The position numbers and the translations under genes were made by a program. The notes below the pieces were generated by a model. That model saw only the letters and a program-made list of their open reading frames with translations, searched no databases and was not told the origin of the DNA. DNA of 64,000 nt from Rhodococcus rhodochrous (GTDB lineage Bacteria; Actinomycetota; Actinomycetes; Mycobacteriales; Mycobacteriaceae). Shown in pieces: positions 32,328 through 39,717 of this stretch; within the stretch, counting starts at the first letter, position 1; each line of letters opens with the position of its first letter. The stretch lies in contig NZ_CP027557.1 of assembly GCF_014854695.1 (NCBI RefSeq), forward strand, positions 1,550,001 through 1,614,000, written 5' to 3'.

Positions 32328-34403
32328 GTGTCGCTGTGGTCTCGTGCCTTGTCGTCGGACGAACTCGACAGTCGTCGCTGGGTGGATCTGATGCCGTGGA
32401 TCGACCGCTACGGATCGGCCCGCACCGCCGCTCTCGGGACGCTCGTGTCGTCGTCCCGCTGGTGGGAGAACGAGTCGCCCGCCGAGACCTGCGAGCACAC
32501 CGAGATCCCCGAGCTGTGCGCCGAACTCGCCCACATCTACGTCACCGACCACCCGGAGCTGCGCTTCGCGGACGGTCTGCTGCGTGAGGACGAAGTGCCC
32601 GTGGCCGCACTCGATCTCGGTCCTGCAGCCGCGACCCTCGTCGCGCGCCTTCCACACGCACCCACCACCGCCGAGTTGTTCAGCCGCAGTCCGGCCGATC
32701 TGCTCGGGATCCGCGGCGCCGACCGCGACGCGGTGGAGGAGATCGTCTGCGCCGCGCTCGTCGCGACGGTGCTCCGCGAACCGGCCACCCTCGAAGCCGA
32801 TCCGCGTACCGCGCGGGTGCCTGCCGCGGCCCTGCTCCTCGACGACCTGGCGGCGCTGGCGCGGTGGAGTCGCGTGTGCGGCCGCGACGATGCGCCTCTC
32901 CTGCAGGCCGTGATCGACGACGGGGCGCCGGAGGAGATCCAGGACGCCGCGGCCCGGCTGCGGGCACTCACCGCCCGCGACCTGCCGGTTGCGGCGCCGG
33001 CCGACCCGATCGCCGAACTCATCGACTACCTGAAGGGCTTGCCCGACGCGGAACGCACGGCCCTGCGGCGCCGCGTCCACGACGACGTCGACGACCCGGC
33101 CGCGCCGTCCACCTTCCCGTTCGGCACGGCGGTCGGCGACCTGCTCGCGGCGCTGCGCGTCGACGTGCGGCCGGTGGCGGCCTTCGACCGGATGGTGCGC
33201 ACCCACCCGGTGCTGGGCCGGACCGTCCCTGGTTTCGACGTGCCCCTGTGGCGGGTGCTGCACCGCCTCGACGACCGTTTCGAGGTCGCGGACGGGTGGG
33301 TCGCGGTACCGGATCTGCCCGACGCCGAGAAGCAGACGCGCGGACTGCTCTCGGAGTTCGAATCGCCGAACGGTGTGGTCGAGCCCGCCGCCGTGAAGGC
33401 CGTGTGGTCGCTTCCCGACGACGAGTTCGAGGCGTGGACCCGGTACTGCGGCACGACGACCTTCGAAGGCCGTCTGCTGTCCCCGCCGGACGGGCTCGCC
33501 GGTCGCGCCGCTCAGGTCCTCGAGGTTCTCGGCGACCCGCTGACCGCCGACACGCTCGTCGCGCGCATGGGGGTCAACGCCGACGTCCACACCCTCGTCT
33601 CCGAACTCGCCGACGACGAGCGCTTCACGTCCGACGGTGAACGTTGGGCGCTGGCCGAGTGGGACGTCGACGTGGTCACCGCCATCCGCACCCGCATCGC
33701 ACGGCTGGTCGATTCCCGCGGCGGAAGTGCCGATCGCGACATGGTGGTCTCCGCGCTCGTCGACCGGTTCGGCATCTCCGAGGATTCCGCCAGGACATTC
33801 ACGGCCGGAGGAGATTTCGAGGTCGTCGAGGGCCGTGTCCGGCGTCGCCACCGCTCGCACGTCCCGATCGCCGTGCCCGAGCGCACGCGCCGCCTCTACC
33901 GGCTGGGCGAGGCCTGGCGACTGCGGATCCCCGCGACCCGCGACCACCTGCGGGGAGCCGAGTTCACGGTTCCGTCCGCCGTCGCCGCGATCGCCGGGTG
34001 CGCACCGGGTGGGCACGTGGTGCTCCCGTCGCGGCTGGGCGGCCAGACCCTGCGCTGGACGGGATCGGTGCCGCGTCTGTCCTCGATCCGCCGGTTCCTC
34101 GAGGACATCGGGGTGGAGGAGGACAACGAGCTGCTGCTCGAGGTCCGCACCGACGGCCGGTTCGACGTCCTGCCACTGCGCACCGTCGCCGACAACGCTG
34201 AACCTCTGCGCAAGGCGCTCTCGCTCATCGGCCACACCGAACCGGAGACCGTCCCCGAGGAACGGATCGCGTCGGCCCTGGCGGCCGCTCTCGGCCTCGA
34301 CGGGGAGTCGCGCCCGCGCCGGATCCTGTCGGCCTACCGAGCCCGCAGGGAGACGGAAGTAGTGGCACTGCTCGAACAGGCTTGGGTACGCGTCCCGAAC
34401 TGA
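32328..34403 (+). CDS. Large uncharacterised protein, probably DNA-binding
   Basis: 691 residues, no signal peptide or membrane helix, very acidic N-terminal third. LFSRSPADLLGIRGADRDAVEEIV (about 125-148) looks like a helix-hairpin-helix of the RNA-polymerase alpha-CTD kind. Two segments ending in DDRFEVADGWVAVPDL (about 320) and DDERFTSDGERWALAEWD (about 435) look like repeated winged-helix units, where an F.xDG.RWALAEW strand closes each wing. The C-terminal 150 residues are beta-rich. GTG 32328 follows GAGGAG at 9 bp. A role in transcription or DNA maintenance is inference only. The last 21 bp including the stop are duplicated downstream. Confidence 0.6.
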   Translation: MSLWSRALSSDELDSRRWVDLMPWIDRYGSARTAALGTLVSSSRWWENESPAETCEHTEIPELCAELAHIYVTDHPELRFADGLLREDEVPVAALDLGPAAATLVARLPHAPTTAELFSRSPADLLGIRGADRDAVEEIVCAALVATVLREPATLEADPRTARVPAAALLLDDLAALARWSRVCGRDDAPLLQAVIDDGAPEEIQDAAARLRALTARDLPVAAPADPIAELIDYLKGLPDAERTALRRRVHDDVDDPAAPSTFPFGTAVGDLLAALRVDVRPVAAFDRMVRTHPVLGRTVPGFDVPLWRVLHRLDDRFEVADGWVAVPDLPDAEKQTRGLLSEFESPNGVVEPAAVKAVWSLPDDEFEAWTRYCGTTTFEGRLLSPPDGLAGRAAQVLEVLGDPLTADTLVARMGVNADVHTLVSELADDERFTSDGERWALAEWDVDVVTAIRTRIARLVDSRGGSADRDMVVSALVDRFGISEDSARTFTAGGDFEVVEGRVRRRHRSHVPIAVPERTRRLYRLGEAWRLRIPATRDHLRGAEFTVPSAVAAIAGCAPGGHVVLPSRLGGQTLRWTGSVPRLSSIRRFLEDIGVEEDNELLLEVRTDGRFDVLPLRTVADNAEPLRKALSLIGHTEPETVPEERIASALAAALGLDGESRPRRILSAYRARRETEVVALLEQAWVRVPN

Positions 34404-34432
34404 GCGGGAAGTGGGTCCGCGTCCCGAACCGA
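34383..34432 (+). repeat. Direct repeat duplicating the 3' end of the preceding gene
   Basis: A 21-bp unit, TGGGTNCGCGTCCCGAACNGA, occurs at 34383-34403 (encoding WVRVPN and the stop) and at 34412-34432. In the second copy the stop TGA reads CGA. The spacing is 29 bp. Confidence 0.8.
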
Positions 34433-34480
34433 CCCGGAGGACGTGATGCATCCGGCCCTCCGACGTAGCACGATTGGGGA

Positions 34481-35431
34481 ATGGCCGACACGTCGAAACC
34501 CACCGCCGCAGTCCCCACCGCCCCCGACGCGGTCCTCGAGGCGTTGCGGGGAGCAGTCGCGTCGGTGGAGGCCGCCGTCGTGCGTCTCGAAGGCGACGAC
34601 GCGGCGCCCGGAACCGTCGACCGCGTGCTCGACCTGGCCGGGGCGGAGCCGGCCGGCGACATCGTCGCGACCCACAATGCTCTGACCAGGGCGGCATCGA
34701 TCGTCGACCACACGGGCGGTCTGCCCGACCGGGACTGGCAGGCGATCGCCGGCCTCGGGGAGGTCCTCGCCCGGACGGTGACGCGTCTGCGCGGGCACGT
34801 CTCGTCGTCGCTCGACGATCTCGGACTCGACGCGGCGGTGGGTGAGCACGTCGAACTGCTGCAGAAGGTCGCGGTGGAGGAGGCACTGGGGGAGACGCTG
34901 CAGTTGCTCGTGATCGTCGAGGACTGCCTGTTCCTGTGGCATCGCGTGCACCTGGCGCGCACGCCCGACGAGGAACTGCGCGACGCGCTGGCCTCCGCGC
35001 GGCAGGTCCTGGCCGACCATTTCACGCAGGACGCCGAACTGCTGCGCCGCGCCCGTGCCGCGCTCGCCCGCTTCGCGGAGGGCACCCCGATCGAGGTCGT
35101 CCGACGCCTGTCGTCGGGACGGACGACGAAGGTGCTCGCGGGTCTGCGTCAGGACTTCGACGACTTCCGGTGGGCGTGCCGCGCCGACGAGGCGGGCTGG
35201 CTCGACGCTGAGGACCCGGTGATCGCCGAGGCCCTGGACTCGATGAGCAGCCCGCTCAAGGCGGTCGGGGGAGTCCTCGGCGACGTGTTCGAACGCGGCC
35301 GCGCGCGGGTGACGGAGACGTGGAGTCGCTCCGAGGCTTCGGGATCTGCCGCTTCGGGATCTGCGGATTCCGGATCGACCGACTCCGGCTCCGACGATTC
35401 CGCAACCGCCGGAGCCGACGACCGGCAGTAG
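34481..35431 (+). CDS. Uncharacterised helical protein with Ser/Asp repeat tail
   Basis: 316 residues, no membrane helix, no signal. The body is largely helical (for example LDLAGAEPAGDIVATHNALTRAASIVDHTG; FTQDAELLRRARAALARFAEG). The last 30 residues are a low-complexity (A/D)SGS(A/T/D) repeat, probably disordered, encoded by five 15-bp units. It begins 77 bp after the 691-residue gene and may share its transcript. I do not recognise a family, and the neighbouring genes give no direct clue. Confidence 0.6.
   Translation: MADTSKPTAAVPTAPDAVLEALRGAVASVEAAVVRLEGDDAAPGTVDRVLDLAGAEPAGDIVATHNALTRAASIVDHTGGLPDRDWQAIAGLGEVLARTVTRLRGHVSSSLDDLGLDAAVGEHVELLQKVAVEEALGETLQLLVIVEDCLFLWHRVHLARTPDEELRDALASARQVLADHFTQDAELLRRARAALARFAEGTPIEVVRRLSSGRTTKVLAGLRQDFDDFRWACRADEAGWLDAEDPVIAEALDSMSSPLKAVGGVLGDVFERGRARVTETWSRSEASGSAASGSADSGSTDSGSDDSATAGADDRQ
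35336..35410 (+). repeat. 15-bp tandem repeats, five units, in a gene 3' end
   Basis: Units start at 35336, 35351, 35366, 35381 and 35396 and are in frame; the first two are nearly identical (GCTTCGGGATCTGC), the others diverged. They encode the Ser-rich tail of the preceding protein. Confidence 0.8.
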
Positions 35432-35463
35432 ACGCCACCGGACCGCTTCGCGGAGATCTCTCG

Positions 35464-35523
35464 GTCCTCATACCTAGATCTGCTAGGGTCACCGTTATCC
35501 ATAGAACTTCTAGGTATGAGGAC
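35464..35523. promoter_or_regulatory. Perfect 15-bp inverted repeat, PadR operator pair
   Basis: GTCCTCATACCTAGA (35464-35478) and its exact complement (35509-35523) are 30 bp apart and end 3 bp before the PadR start. Each arm extends into its own imperfect dyad (CCTAG-N5-CTAGG on the left; TAGAACTTCTA on the right). The arrangement fits two PadR dimers bracketing the promoter. Confidence 0.75.
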
Positions 35524-35526
35524 GAC

Positions 35527-35889
35527 ATGTTCATCGAGAAGGATCTGGTGGCCGCGTCCGCCACCCCGCTCGTGCTCGGCATCCTCGCCGAGGGTGAGTC
35601 GTACGGGTACGCGATCATCAAGCGCGTCAACGAGCTGTCGCAGGGCCGGATGCAGTGGACCGACGGGATGCTCTATCCCCTCCTGCACCGTCTCGAGCGG
35701 GCCGGGCACGTGTCCGCCGCCTGGCGTGTCGCCGACAACGGGCGGCGCCGCAAGCACTACGCCATCACCGACGTGGGCAGGGAGGTCCTCGCCGAACGGG
35801 CGGCGCAGTGGACGGTCGTCGCCGAGGCGCTGCACCAGGTGTGGCAGTCGGCCCAGTTGCCTCCCGCGGTCGCACCGGGGTGGTCGTGA
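35527..35889 (+). CDS. PadR-family transcriptional regulator
   Basis: 120 residues. The winged helix is clear: LVLGILAEGESYGYAIIKRVNELS, then WTDGMLYPLLHRLERAGHVSAAWRVADNGRRRKHYAIT, the PadR hallmark. A short C-terminal helix serves for dimerisation. The stop overlaps the next start by one base, so the membrane protein is translated with it. The large inverted repeat before the gene indicates auto-control. Such pairs respond to an unknown envelope or drug signal. Confidence 0.92.
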   Translation: MFIEKDLVAASATPLVLGILAEGESYGYAIIKRVNELSQGRMQWTDGMLYPLLHRLERAGHVSAAWRVADNGRRRKHYAITDVGREVLAERAAQWTVVAEALHQVWQSAQLPPAVAPGWS

Positions 35890-37241
35890 TGACACTCGAC
35901 GCGCATCTCGAGGACCGGATCGCCGGCTGGCGCAGCTACGTCGCCGATCATCGGGTCATCTCGTCCTCGGACATCGACGAGATGGAAGATCATCTCCGGG
36001 AACAGATCTCGGACCTCGTGTCGGTCGGACTGACGGCCGACGAGGCATTCCTCGTCGCGGTCGGCCGAATGGGTGGTCTCGACGAGGTCTCCCGCGAGTT
36101 CGCCCAGGAGCACTCCGACCGGCTGTGGAAGCAACTCGTCCTCACCGGTGGCGGTCGCGGTGAGGAATCCGGAACCCCGCGTCGCCGTAGGGAACTCGCG
36201 GTCGTGCTCGCTTGCGCGCTGGGTGCAGGTCTGGCCGTCCGAGCCGGATTCGAGTGGCTCTCCGAAACCGCGCTGGTGCGCAACGCCGCCGTGCTCGTGC
36301 TGCCCTTCCTCACGCTGTATTTCGCGTGGAAGCGTCAGATGAGACCGAAGAGCAGTGCGCTCCTTGCTGTTCCGTTCGTCCTCGCGGCGATCGTGCTCAA
36401 CGTCTTCCCGTTCGAACCGGGCGGCGCCACCGAGATCATCGCGGCGATCCACGCCCCGGTCGCCTTGTGGTTCGTCGTCGGTGCGGCCTATGTCGCAGGG
36501 CAGTGGCGATCCCATCGCCGTCGCATGGACTTCGTGCGTTTCACCGGGGAGTTCGCCGTGTACCTGGCGCTGCTCGCGCTCGGCGGCGGCGTACTCATGG
36601 GACTGACCGCAGGTGCCTTCAGCGCCCTGGGGATCGATATCGAACCGTTCTTCGAACAGTGGATCGTCCCGTTCGGGCCGGCCGGAGCGATCGTCGTCGC
36701 GGCCTGGCTCGTCGAGGCGAAACAGCAGGTCGTGGAGAACATCGCTCCCGTTCTCACCCGGGTCTTCACGCCCGTCACGATCCTCATGCTGGTCGCGCTG
36801 TTCGTCGCGGTGATCGCGTCCCACAGTGTCGTCGACGTCGACCGCGGCCTGCTGATCCTCATGGACCTGATCCTCGTGCTCGTCCTCGGACTCCTGCTCT
36901 ACTCGATCTCCGCCCGCGACCCGCACGCCGCACCGGACGTCTTCGATCTGCTGCAGGTCGTGCTGATCGCCGCGGCGCTCGCCGTCGACCTGCTGATGCT
37001 CACCGCGATGGCCACCCGCATCGCCGAGTTCGGCTTCACCGCCAACAAGGTCACCGCCCTCGGTCTGAACCTCGTCCTCCTGGTGAACCTGGTGTGGGCG
37101 GCGTGGCTCGGCGCCTCGTTCCTGCGGGGCCGCACCGGTTTCGCGGCGGTCGAGCGGTGGCAGATGCGGTACCTGCCCGTCTACTGCGGGTGGGCGGCAC
37201 TGGCGGTCGTCGCGATCCCGCCGCTCTTCCGGTTCGTGTGA
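35889..37241 (+). CDS. Permease-prefix-domain membrane protein, PadR partner
   Basis: 450 residues. Residues 1-75 form the helical prefix domain found beside PadR regulators (EDRIAGWRSYVADHRVISSSDIDEMEDHLREQI; AVGRMGGLDEVSREFAQEH). A basic linker RRRRE leads into about ten membrane helices with no recognised transport motif. Start ATG 35889 overlaps the PadR stop; GTG 35886 is an in-frame alternative. The protein probably senses or transports something and its level is set by PadR; neither ligand nor activity is known. Confidence 0.8.
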   Translation: MTLDAHLEDRIAGWRSYVADHRVISSSDIDEMEDHLREQISDLVSVGLTADEAFLVAVGRMGGLDEVSREFAQEHSDRLWKQLVLTGGGRGEESGTPRRRRELAVVLACALGAGLAVRAGFEWLSETALVRNAAVLVLPFLTLYFAWKRQMRPKSSALLAVPFVLAAIVLNVFPFEPGGATEIIAAIHAPVALWFVVGAAYVAGQWRSHRRRMDFVRFTGEFAVYLALLALGGGVLMGLTAGAFSALGIDIEPFFEQWIVPFGPAGAIVVAAWLVEAKQQVVENIAPVLTRVFTPVTILMLVALFVAVIASHSVVDVDRGLLILMDLILVLVLGLLLYSISARDPHAAPDVFDLLQVVLIAAALAVDLLMLTAMATRIAEFGFTANKVTALGLNLVLLVNLVWAAWLGASFLRGRTGFAAVERWQMRYLPVYCGWAALAVVAIPPLFRFV

Positions 37242-37290
37242 GCGCTTCCGCCCGGGACGACGGTCGGAGGCCCGGGACTACGGTAGGACC

Positions 37291-38223
37291 ATGGCCAGGA
37301 CGGACGCGGTGCCCACGTACACGATGAGGCAACTCGCGGCGTTCGTCGCCGTCGCCGAGTGGGGCACCATCACCGCGGCCGCCGACGCGATGCACATGTC
37401 CCACTCGGCGCTCTCGTCCGCGATCACCGACCTGGAGAAGGCCCTCGCGGTCAAGCTCCTCGTCCGGCAACGCGCCCGGGGTGTCAAGCTCACACCGACC
37501 GGTCACGCGGTGCTCGAGCGGGCGAAGATGCTGCTGCACCACGCGAGCGAACTCGAGAGCGACGCGCGGTCGGAGGCGGGGGACGTCGTCGGTCCGGTGG
37601 CGGTGGGGTGTTATCTCTCTCTCGCGCCGACGCTGTTGCCCGCCCTCATCGCCGAGTTCACCCGCTCCCACCCGCGCGCCGACGTCGACTTCCGTGAGGA
37701 CACCCAGAACCGTCTGCGGATGCTGCTCGACTCGCACGAGCTCGACGTGGCCTTCCTCTACGACCTCGATCTCGAACCGGGACTCGAGACGGTCACCCTC
37801 GACGTGCGTGAGCCGATGGTGCTCGTCTCGGCCGATCATCCGCTCGCCGGAGGCTCGCAGGTGCGCCTGCGCGACCTCGCCGACGAGTCGATGGTGCTCC
37901 TCGACGCCCCGCCGAGTTCGGGGCACGCCCTGCGGGTGTGCGCGGAGGCCGGCTTCACCCCGTCCATCGCGTATCGGACGCAGACCTTCGAGACGGCGCG
38001 GTCGTTCGTGGGGCGCGGGCTGGGGTGGACCCTGCTGGTCCAGCGACCCGCCGTCGACGTCACCTACGAGGGCCGGAAACTCGTTCTGCTGCCCGTCGTC
38101 GACCCGACTCCGGAACCCGTGCGCGTCGTGCTCGCGTGGCGCAAGGACGCCCTTCCGAGCCGTGTTGCCCAAACTTTCACGGACTTCGTCGTCGACGTCG
38201 CGAGGACCTCTCAGGCACTCTGA
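37291..38223 (+). CDS. LysR-family transcriptional regulator
   Basis: 310 residues. N-terminal HTH: TMRQLAAFVAVAEWGTITAAADAMHMSHSALSSAITDLEKAL (about 10-52). The C-terminal periplasmic-binding-like domain (90-305) senses a small effector. It precedes, in the same direction, the MHS transporter and monooxygenase genes with a 154-bp gap; LysR proteins usually activate neighbouring catabolic genes, so it is probably the regulator of that unit. Confidence 0.87.
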   Translation: MARTDAVPTYTMRQLAAFVAVAEWGTITAAADAMHMSHSALSSAITDLEKALAVKLLVRQRARGVKLTPTGHAVLERAKMLLHHASELESDARSEAGDVVGPVAVGCYLSLAPTLLPALIAEFTRSHPRADVDFREDTQNRLRMLLDSHELDVAFLYDLDLEPGLETVTLDVREPMVLVSADHPLAGGSQVRLRDLADESMVLLDAPPSSGHALRVCAEAGFTPSIAYRTQTFETARSFVGRGLGWTLLVQRPAVDVTYEGRKLVLLPVVDPTPEPVRVVLAWRKDALPSRVAQTFTDFVVDVARTSQAL

Positions 38224-38271
38224 CGTGGCCGAACGGCCCCATCCACGGAATTTCCGGGGATATTCACCGAC

Positions 38272-38288
38272 TTTGTGCGCTTTGCAAA
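38272..38288. promoter_or_regulatory. Candidate LysR box
   Basis: TTTG-N9-CAAA lies in the AT-richer 154-bp gap, 90 bp before the transporter start, at a typical activator-site distance. Confidence 0.35.
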
Positions 38289-38377
38289 CGATGTGACCGC
38301 TCTCATGATTGGTCCCACTGCGTCCGAACGCTCGTTAATCGGATGCCTCGGATCGACCGCCGGAGAGGGCACTGAAC

Positions 38378-39715
38378 ATGACCGTCCTTGACTCGACGCC
38401 GCAGACGTCGGCAAGAGCCGCACGCAAAGCCGCGCTCGGCAGCTTCGTCGGTACCGCCATCGAGTGGTACGACTTCTTCATCTACGGCACCGCTGCGGCG
38501 CTCGTGCTCGGCCCGCAGTTCTTCCCCGGCTCGTCCGAGGTCGCGGGAACTCTGGCTGCCTTCGCCACGCTCGCCGTCGGCTTCATCGCCCGCCCCATCG
38601 GTGGCGTCGTGATGGGCCACTTCGGCGACCGCATCGGCCGCAAGTCGATGCTCGTCGTCTCGCTGCTGCTGATGGGCTTCGCGACCGTGGCGATCGGCGT
38701 GCTCCCGAACTACGCGGCCATCGGCGTCGCGGCCCCCATCCTGCTCGTCGCCCTGCGGTTCATCCAGGGGCTCGGCGTCGGCGGTGAGTGGGGCGGAGCG
38801 GTGCTCGTCGCCACCGAGAACGCTCCCGCCGGCAAGCGCGGCCTCTACGGCGCGGCACCGCAGATCGGTGTGCCGGCCGGTGTATTGCTCGCGAACCTGG
38901 TCTACCTGCCGCTGACCGCCTTCCTCAGCGAGGAGACGTTCAACGCGTGGGGTTGGCGCATCCCGTTCATCGCCTCGGCGGTGCTCGTCTTCGTCGCCAT
39001 GTGGATCCGCCTGGGTCTCGAGGAGAGCGCGGAGTTCAAGGCCGCCAAGGACGCCCCCGCGACCGAAGAGAAGCTGCCGATCCTCGAGGTGCTCACCCAG
39101 CACTGGAAGACCGTGCTGCTCGCCGGCGGCACCTTCATCGCCACCAACGGCATCGCCTACGCCTACATGGTCTACGTCCTCAAGTACGGCGAGGCCACGC
39201 TCGGGTTCAGCAAGACCACGATGCTCGCGCTGCTGATCGCTTCGTGCCCGTTCTGGATGGCCGGTATGGCCTTCGCGGCCTGGCGCTCGGATCTCGTCGG
39301 ACGCCGCACCGTCTACATCCGGTCCTCGGCCGGCCTGGTCGTCGCGGCCGCCCTGTTCTTCCCCCTGATGGACACGGCGCTCCTGCCGGTCATGCTCCTC
39401 GCCATGGTCGGCCTCGGCTTCACCCTCGGCTGCTGTGCCGGTCCGCAGTCGGCACTGTTCGCCGAACTGTTCCCCGCCAAGATCCGTTACAGCGGTGCGT
39501 CGCTCGGCTACCAGATCGGCGCGATCCTCGGCGGCGGTCTCGCACCGATGGTGGCGACCTCCCTGTTCGCCGCGACGGGCACCTCGATGTCCATCACCGG
39601 CTACTTCGTGCTGATCGCGCTGATCAGCCTCATGAGCATCCTGCTGCTGCGCGTGCCGTCCGCCGGATACGCGAACATCACCGACTCCCGCCGTTCTCCC
39701 GAGGAAGGTGTCTGA
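38378..39715 (+). CDS. MFS transporter, metabolite:H+ symporter (MHS) family
   Basis: 445 residues, 12 helices. The family start GSFVGTAIEWYDFFIYGTAAALVLGPQFFP is unmistakable, followed by HFGDRIGRKSMLV between helices 2 and 3, and RFIQGLGVGGEWGGAVLVATE in helix 4. MHS members carry organic acids (shikimate, alpha-ketoglutarate, aromatic acids). The monooxygenase follows after 2 bp, so uptake of its aromatic substrate is the likely job. Expression is probably under the upstream LysR. Confidence 0.9.
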   Translation: MTVLDSTPQTSARAARKAALGSFVGTAIEWYDFFIYGTAAALVLGPQFFPGSSEVAGTLAAFATLAVGFIARPIGGVVMGHFGDRIGRKSMLVVSLLLMGFATVAIGVLPNYAAIGVAAPILLVALRFIQGLGVGGEWGGAVLVATENAPAGKRGLYGAAPQIGVPAGVLLANLVYLPLTAFLSEETFNAWGWRIPFIASAVLVFVAMWIRLGLEESAEFKAAKDAPATEEKLPILEVLTQHWKTVLLAGGTFIATNGIAYAYMVYVLKYGEATLGFSKTTMLALLIASCPFWMAGMAFAAWRSDLVGRRTVYIRSSAGLVVAAALFFPLMDTALLPVMLLAMVGLGFTLGCCAGPQSALFAELFPAKIRYSGASLGYQIGAILGGGLAPMVATSLFAATGTSMSITGYFVLIALISLMSILLLRVPSAGYANITDSRRSPEEGV

Positions 39716-39717
39716 CC

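Noticed and set aside
37242-37290. Possible separate promoter with operator between the PadR-partner gene and the LysR gene
   Set aside because: The 49 bp hold short near-repeats (GGGAC.ACGGT.GGA) but no dyad or recognisable -10; not enough to call a site.
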